DNA of 64,000 bases from Strongyloides papillosus. Lineage: Eukaryota; Nematoda; Chromadorea; Rhabditida; Strongyloididae. The stretch spans positions 744,001 through 808,000 of the forward strand of contig SRSI01000023.1 in NCBI GenBank assembly GCA_005656395.1, in the 5' to 3' direction. This document shows, in pieces, positions 58,793 to 64,000 of this stretch; position 1 is the stretch's first letter, and the number at the start of each line of letters is the position of its first letter. The notes under the pieces were generated by a model, which did no database searches, was not told the origin of the DNA, and saw only the letters and a program-made list of their open reading frames with translations. The translations under genes and the position numbers were made by a program.

Positions 58793-60667
58793 AATTCAAC
58801 TTCCAGCTCTCCTCTCTTCCACGAAACCAATTTCACCAATACTTTAGACTCTCAATCTCTGCTACAATCATATAAAACTGTTCAAATTGCTTCAGGAAGT
58901 GTATCAAAATCAATCTCTGCCTTATTTGATACGGGTAGTACCTGTACTGCAATATCTTCAACTTTAGCGAAATCACTTAATATTGAAAAAGGCACAGACA
59001 CTGTAGACATCAAGTACCTCAACACCCAGTCTTCTGCAATTACTGCTCGGAATAAACTTCTTATCACTCTTGGTAATCGACTCTGCTACTGCTATCCTGT
59101 CATCATCAATAATGCCTCAAGTGACATCATTATTGGCCAGTCCGAACTTCAGAAATTACGAATCTCCTTCCTCTTCTCACCAAACAAAGTAGAAATTAAT
59201 GCTATTGAATGTAATCAGACCTCTCAAAAAAATAGAATACTCTCAGAGACTCCTTCAGTGGTTAGTGCAGACTCTTTTGATTTTAGCTGTTGCTCGATTT
59301 CAGCACCAAAGATAGAATTTAAGCAATCTCACTTGAACAAGAACCCTCGATATGATATTCAGAATCCAACTGTACGCGGTAAATGTAAACAGCATGTTTT
59401 AGAAATGATCTCTCACAATTTGGCTTCTCGATATGCACCACGATTCATTTGCAACTTACGTCCTGTAGAAAATAAATCTGGTGATATCTGGATGACTCTA
59501 GACATGCGTCCTGTTAACGACATTATGGTTCCTATATATTACTCATCACCAAAGATTAACTTAATTCTCCACTCCATGGGTACATTCGATTTTATAAGTC
59601 GGTTAGATCTCTGCAATGCATACACACAAATTCCTCTTGATCCTGTTGATAACAGAACCATCGTTGGTCGCATTGCTGGTGTTCTCTTTTCTCAGCTTCG
59701 TTTACCACAAAGTGGACGGAATTCACCAGCAACACTTCAGTCCCTTATCAATCAAGTTTCAGCAGACACACCGAGCATGGCATTTCAGAATGACATTTGG
59801 ATTCGTACCAAAGGCACTGCATCTCTACATTCTGATGAAGTGATTTCAACTTATAAGGCTCTTGTTGCACACAATTTGAAGATTTCTCTTGACAAATCTG
59901 AATTCTTATCAAATGAAACGATCTTACTTAGTCACAGGATTACGGAAAAAGGTACAGCTATTGCCCCAAAATTTATCTCTACTATCACGAGCTTCTCACG
60001 TCCTACAGGTACATACCAGCTCCGGTAATTCCGTGGTATCTTCAATTTCTGCAAACGTTATATTAAGGGCTACTCTGTACTTGAATCAATTATTAAGAAA
60101 TTCATCAGCAATACACCAAAGAAAGATACCAAGGCTTTCGTTACAATTCCAGACTCGGTACTTCAATCGATTGCTCTTATCAAACAACAATTTCAGAATG
60201 CATACACAATTGCCCATGTTCAATATGATTACCCTTTTATTCCACTCATTGTCGTACTTGAATTGAAAGCCATTGGTGCCTCTCTAACATTCTTTGGTGA
60301 ACTTATTCAAGGCTGCCCTGTCCATATCTACAGTGATCATAAGAACTTGTTATCCATCATTCGAGAATCACATGATCCAAAATATGACAAATACATTTAC
60401 AATATTCTTCAGTCCTTCCCTGCTTCTGTCAACTACTTGCCTGAATTTCAGAATGCACTGGCTGGCACTCTCTCCAGACATCTTCCTTCTTTACATGGGG
60501 GAGAAAATGAAATTAACATTTCAGAAGATGAAGACGTTGAACCATTCCAAATTCTCTATGAAGACACTACAATTATTGAAAGATGCCCCATTATTGCTGC
60601 TATCGATAAATGTTTAAGATATGCTACTATATCACTTTTAAAAAAAAGCAGTTTCTTCAGCGATTAA
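58770..60667 (+). pseudogene. Damaged pol: protease, RT, RNase H
   Basis: Same frame from 58724 to a stop at 60026-60028 and again to 60665-60667. Protease: 'ISALFDTGSTCTAISS' with Asp at 58928, and 'SDIIIGQSEL'. RT: 'GDIWMTLDMRPVNDIM', 'FISRLDLCNAYTQIPLD', then 'LPQSGRNSPATLQSLI', where FGL is replaced, and 'AFQNDIWIRTKG', where the catalytic YxDD box has lost its first Asp. After the stop the frame continues with 'RGIFNFCKRYIKGYSVL'. RNase H lacks its first part (a deletion of roughly 45 codons near 60245), but 'IYSDHKNLLSI' and a 'AGTLSRHL' remnant are present. No integrase follows: only about 120 bases lie before the 3' LTR. Confidence 0.8.
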
Positions 60668-60791
60668 GGACTTTATATTTCAAGGATCTTCAATGTTTTC
60701 AGACTACCTGTTAGAATTCACTCAAACCTCTCTCATTTATAATTATATGGGCATCAACTGGAGCCCAACCTTTATTTTTGGGGGAGTAAAT

Positions 60792-60920
60792 AGTAAAAAT
60801 TATGCATAATTTTTAATTCTTTGTAAGACCTTTGTTTATTGGGGAGTTATCTCCCAGTTTTAGTTACACTTTTTATTATTTCATTTATTATCCACTTCTC
60901 TCATAATAAAATTTTCAACT
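60792..60920 (+). repeat. 3' LTR
   Basis: Second copy of the 129-base LTR. A purine-rich tract 'gggggagtaaat' (60780-60791) directly precedes it, the usual place for plus-strand priming. Confidence 0.9.
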
Positions 60921-61990
60921 GTTATATTAATTTGAATGTTATTTTTTTCGCCTTTTTTCCATTTTTATTGTAAAAATCAATTTTGTTCCAGACATGACTC
61001 TCTCTTAACTTAATCAAATTTTATGGTCAAATAGTCATTTGATGCATTTTTTTCCAACTTAGTGCGGAAAATGGGTTTCAAAACTTTTGGTCCATAAGTG
61101 GCCGAGTTATATTTTAAAAACATCGCTTTTTTGAACACGTTTTTGCATAGTTTTGTTCCAGAAATAACTCTTTTCAAAAATAATAAAATTTTTTGGTTTA
61201 TGACTCATTTGAAAGGTACAATTCCAGAATAGTGCGGAAACATAGCAACATAAGGATTGATAAAGAATTGGCCAAGTTATGGGTCAATAAACGATTACCA
61301 TTTTTTTAATGAAAACGAAAAATTTAAATAGTTATAACTCAATGGAAACTTGACAAAATAAAACAAACATGATTTTTTTAATAGATATAACTTAAAAAAA
61401 AGAAACTGTTGTGAAGTTTTTAGTTACCTACGGAACGATTTATACCAATTTTAAGTGTATTTTTCTTTCATTTTTCTGTTGTTTTTTTTTGAAAAGTCAA
61501 TTTTGTTCCAGACATAACCCTTTTCAAACTTGATCAAGTTTCACGGTTAAGCATTTAATAAATATATTTTTTTCCAACTTAAGGGTGAAAATATGTCTTA
61601 AAACATTTGGTTCACAATTGACCAAGTTATGTTTAAAAAACACCAACTTTTAGGCACATTTTTGTATAGTTTTTATCAGAAATTAAAGTTAAAGAAACTT
61701 TATGATTTATGACTCAATTGTAAGATACAACTCAGAAATGAGAAGGAAACATAATATTTAAAAGATTAATAAAAAATGAATCAAGTAATGGATCAAAAGA
61801 CGATGACCATTTTTTTGGTAAAAATTAAAATTTTTTAATATTTTAATTTTATGCAAAGTTGTTTAAAAAAATTAAACTAAATTTAGTACATAGAACAAAG
61901 TCTTACATAAAATATGAAAACATTAACGAAGTTTGTAACTTAAAAACGAAAGAAGTTATTTTAGACATTAATTTTTTTGCTTTTTCATTT
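60921..61990 (+). repeat. Dispersed repeat, right part after the LTR insertion
   Basis: Continuation of 56676-57683. 'gttatattaatttgaatg' joins seamlessly to the left part if one copy of GTTAT and the LTR element are removed, and the joined form matches the reverse complement at 51905-51930. It contains more 'ttggccaagttatg' motifs and ends near 61990 at the next element. Confidence 0.65.
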
Positions 61991-61993
61991 ATA

Positions 61994-63440
61994 CAGGGTG
62001 TCTCAAAAGTAACTCCCCAGTTGCAAACGCTTATAACTTTTTTCTTACGTTAGATAAAAGCGTGAAATTTTGTAGATTTTTAGATAAGCGTAGTAATATT
62101 TTTTATTTTTTTTCTTATTTAAAAATTATGGTCCCATCTGGACTTATGGCCTCATGAAAAAAAATCTTTTTTTGCTCTATTTGTGCATGTAACTTTTATG
62201 AATAAAAAGATATTGAGATGATTCTTTTACAGATCGAAAGCCTAACTTTTTTTGTACTAGAATCACCAATACCATAAATGTTAAACTTCATTGACATTTT
62301 TTTATTTTTAATTAAAACAAAAAAATCACGATTATTGCCAAAAGTTCGTGCTTTTTTCAAAATTAAAGCTCATTGAGAAGATTCTCACAAATGCGGTATC
62401 ATTATTCTGATAGAGTAAACGATTCTCTATCGAATGAATGTAGTATCATAAAAATAAAATAAAACTAAAGAAAGGTATGATTTACTAAAGATCGCTAATT
62501 TCGTACTTTTGGTAAAAAATTATGTTGCAAACACTATTTTTTTCAACATATTTGATACTTAATAGTATTATTGTCATCAAAAAATATGTTATTTTACAAG
62601 ATATTGCTTATTCGTTCATATATGACCCAAAAATTTTCAACAATTTTTAACACTTAAATTTTGAAAAAAATCATTTTTTTTAATATTTATTGCCATTTAT
62701 TTGCATTATCTACTATTTTACATATTTATTACCCTATAAGAACATTTTTACGCATCTTTAAAAAATATCGTATGTTCGATCTTGTTCTTTTAGAATTTAT
62801 GTTTTAAATATGAACAGTTTACAATAAAAAATAAAATAATATTTTAACTGCTTTCAATAAAGAATTATTATCAATGTTGAAAAATTGAAAAAATGTAACA
62901 TAATTTATTTAATTTTCAAAAAAATGAAAAAATTAGACTATTTTTGAATTTTCATAACTTTCTTAAAACTTATTTTTAGTAAACAAGATTATTATCGTTC
63001 GATAGAGAATCGTTTACTCTATCAGAATAATGATACCGCATTTGTGAGAATCTTCTCAATGAGCTTTAATTTTAAAAAAAAGCACGAAATTTTGGCAAAA
63101 ATCGTGGTTTTTTTGTTTTAATTTAAAATTTAAGAATGTTAATGAAGTTTAATATTAATGGTATTAGTGATTCTAGTACAAAAGAAGTTGGACTTTCGAT
63201 CTGTGAAAGAATCATCTCAATATCTTTTAATTAAAAAAATTACATGCACAAAAAGGGCAAAAAAAAAAGTTTTTATTCAAGGGGCCATAAGTTCTGATTG
63301 GACCATAATTTTTTAACAGGAAAAAAATGAAAAAATATTACTTCGCTTATTTACAAATCCACAAAATTTCACGCTTTTATCTCACGTAGGAAAAAAGTTA
63401 TAAGCGTTCGCAGCTGGGGAGTTACTTTTGGGACACCCTG
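61994..63440. mobile_element. 1.45-kb foldback element with TA target duplication
   Basis: TA lies outside both ends (61992-61993 and 63441-63442). Ends read CAGGGTGTC(T/C)CAAAAGTAAC and stay complementary through long arms, roughly 61994-62500 and 62960-63440. Examples are 'gcgtgaaattttgtag' against 'cacaaaatttcacgc', and 'gatagagtaaacgattctct' against its exact complement at 63000-63025. The short centre has no coding frame. Long inverted arms with TA fit a foldback derivative of a Tc1/mariner-type element. Confidence 0.8.
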
Positions 63441-63499
63441 TACTTGTTATTTTTATGAGTTCTTAGAGTCTTCCATAATCTTGTTGAAATAGGATATGC

Positions 63500-63935
63500 T
63501 TAATTTTTTTTATGTTGTTCTACACTTAAAATTTAAAACTGTCGTTTTGACAGAAATTGTGTAATCATGGGTTATAGTGCAGAATTCTGTTATTTCGACT
63601 ACCATTTATCTTTTTGTTAATTAGGTCCACATTATACATATAAAATATGTAACAATTTTTTTAAAAATGCCAAACATTTTTCGTAAAATGTATGTTTTTT
63701 TTAAAAAAAATGCACATACAGTCAAAACGACAAACATGCCTTCTTTTAGAAATTGCTATATATTTTTATAAAAAATGTATAGACATATCTTAAAGAAAGT
63801 ACCAAACATTTTTCAAAATTTTATAGCTTTTTTGTTAAGATTGTACATATAGTCGAAACGAAATACATATTTTTTTTATTACTTGTTATACATTTTTGTA
63901 TAAAATGTATAGACATTTCTAAACGACATTTACTA
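63500..63935 (+). repeat. Diverged tandem repeats, ~120-150 bp unit
   Basis: 'acatacagtcaaaacgacaaacat' type blocks at about 63713 and 63845 ('acatatagtcgaaacgaaatacat'), with 'ataaaatgtatagacatttct'-like blocks between them at about 63770 and 63900. Unit length varies. No gene is supported here. Confidence 0.5.
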
Positions 63936-64000
63936 TACATTTTTTAAACTGTATGGTTGTTTTTTTTATAAAAAATTATGTATAATTAATGCAAACTACA

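Larger units (their letters stand above)
57684..60920 (+). mobile_element. Ty3/gypsy-like LTR retrotransposon, non-autonomous
   Basis: Two 129-bp LTRs that differ at one base bound 3.2 kb. They start AGT and end ACT, and GTTAT is duplicated outside them (57679-57683 and 60921-60925). Inside are gag, a -1 frameshift site, protease, RT and RNase H, but no integrase. RT and RNase H are damaged. Base composition and codon use are distinctly richer in GC than the flanks. The insertion splits an older repeat whose unbroken version exists at about 51900, so the empty site can be reconstructed. The near-identical LTRs mean a recent insertion. Confidence 0.88.

Noticed and set aside
59616..60617. Alternative frames overlapping the pol region
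   Set aside because: The protease/RT/RNase H motifs are all in one frame; the others are shadows.

Overview
The window is strongly AT-rich eukaryotic DNA from a small invertebrate. Its genes contain very short introns (36, 39, 39, 42, 44, 48 and 49 bases among those read here) with AT-rich, TAG- or AAG-ending acceptors. Introns this short are common in nematodes and some other small or parasitic invertebrates and unusual in insects. I lean towards a nematode or a similar compact invertebrate, but nothing here settles the species. Most of the window is transposable elements of different ages, several nested in one another.

Layout. 6-2648: a long exon resembling the C-terminal part of CABIN1/HIR3 histone-chaperone subunits. 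6784-16970: a 10.2-kb DNA transposon of CACTA (En/Spm) type, with imperfect ~59-bp terminal inverted repeats (TIRs) beginning CACACA. It carries four spliced genes in two divergent pairs: on the minus strand a six-exon transposase and a five-exon coiled-coil protein, on the plus strand two three-exon proteins I cannot name. This is the most interesting object in the window. 20055-24672: a well-preserved DIRS-type tyrosine-recombinase retrotransposon with identical 132-bp inverted repeats and an internal complementary region. 26200-30012: a decayed LINE on the minus strand. 30013-40465: AT-rich DNA with a fossil DIRS-like RT/RNase H. 40466-41168: a fragment of a mariner transposon, abutted by a second, decayed DIRS element (41169-45419). 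47045-48007: an integrase fossil. 48125-50495: a large palindrome with another element inside it, next to a LINE 5' fragment. 51480-55570: copies of a foldback repeat family, one interrupted by a dimeric mariner-like MITE. 56033-56485: a small spliced secreted-protein gene. 57684-60920: an LTR retrotransposon with 129-bp LTRs inserted in another foldback-type repeat. 61994-63440: a 1.45-kb foldback element with TA target duplication.

How the parts work together. In the CACTA-type element the transposase and the coiled-coil gene are adjacent and on one strand, and the only visible first exon has the right splice phase for both. That suggests alternative splicing from one promoter, as plant En/Spm makes TnpD and TnpA. 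The two plus-strand genes start about 370 bp and 2 kb away on the other side of the shared intergenic region. In the DIRS element, ORF1 (Gag-like plus RT/RNase H) and the recombinase overlap in different frames, and the inverted repeats and internal complementary region give the template for a circular intermediate. In the LTR element, gag and pol are joined by a textbook -1 frameshift signal at the gag stop codon, but pol is broken and integrase is missing, so this copy must have moved with proteins supplied by a relative.
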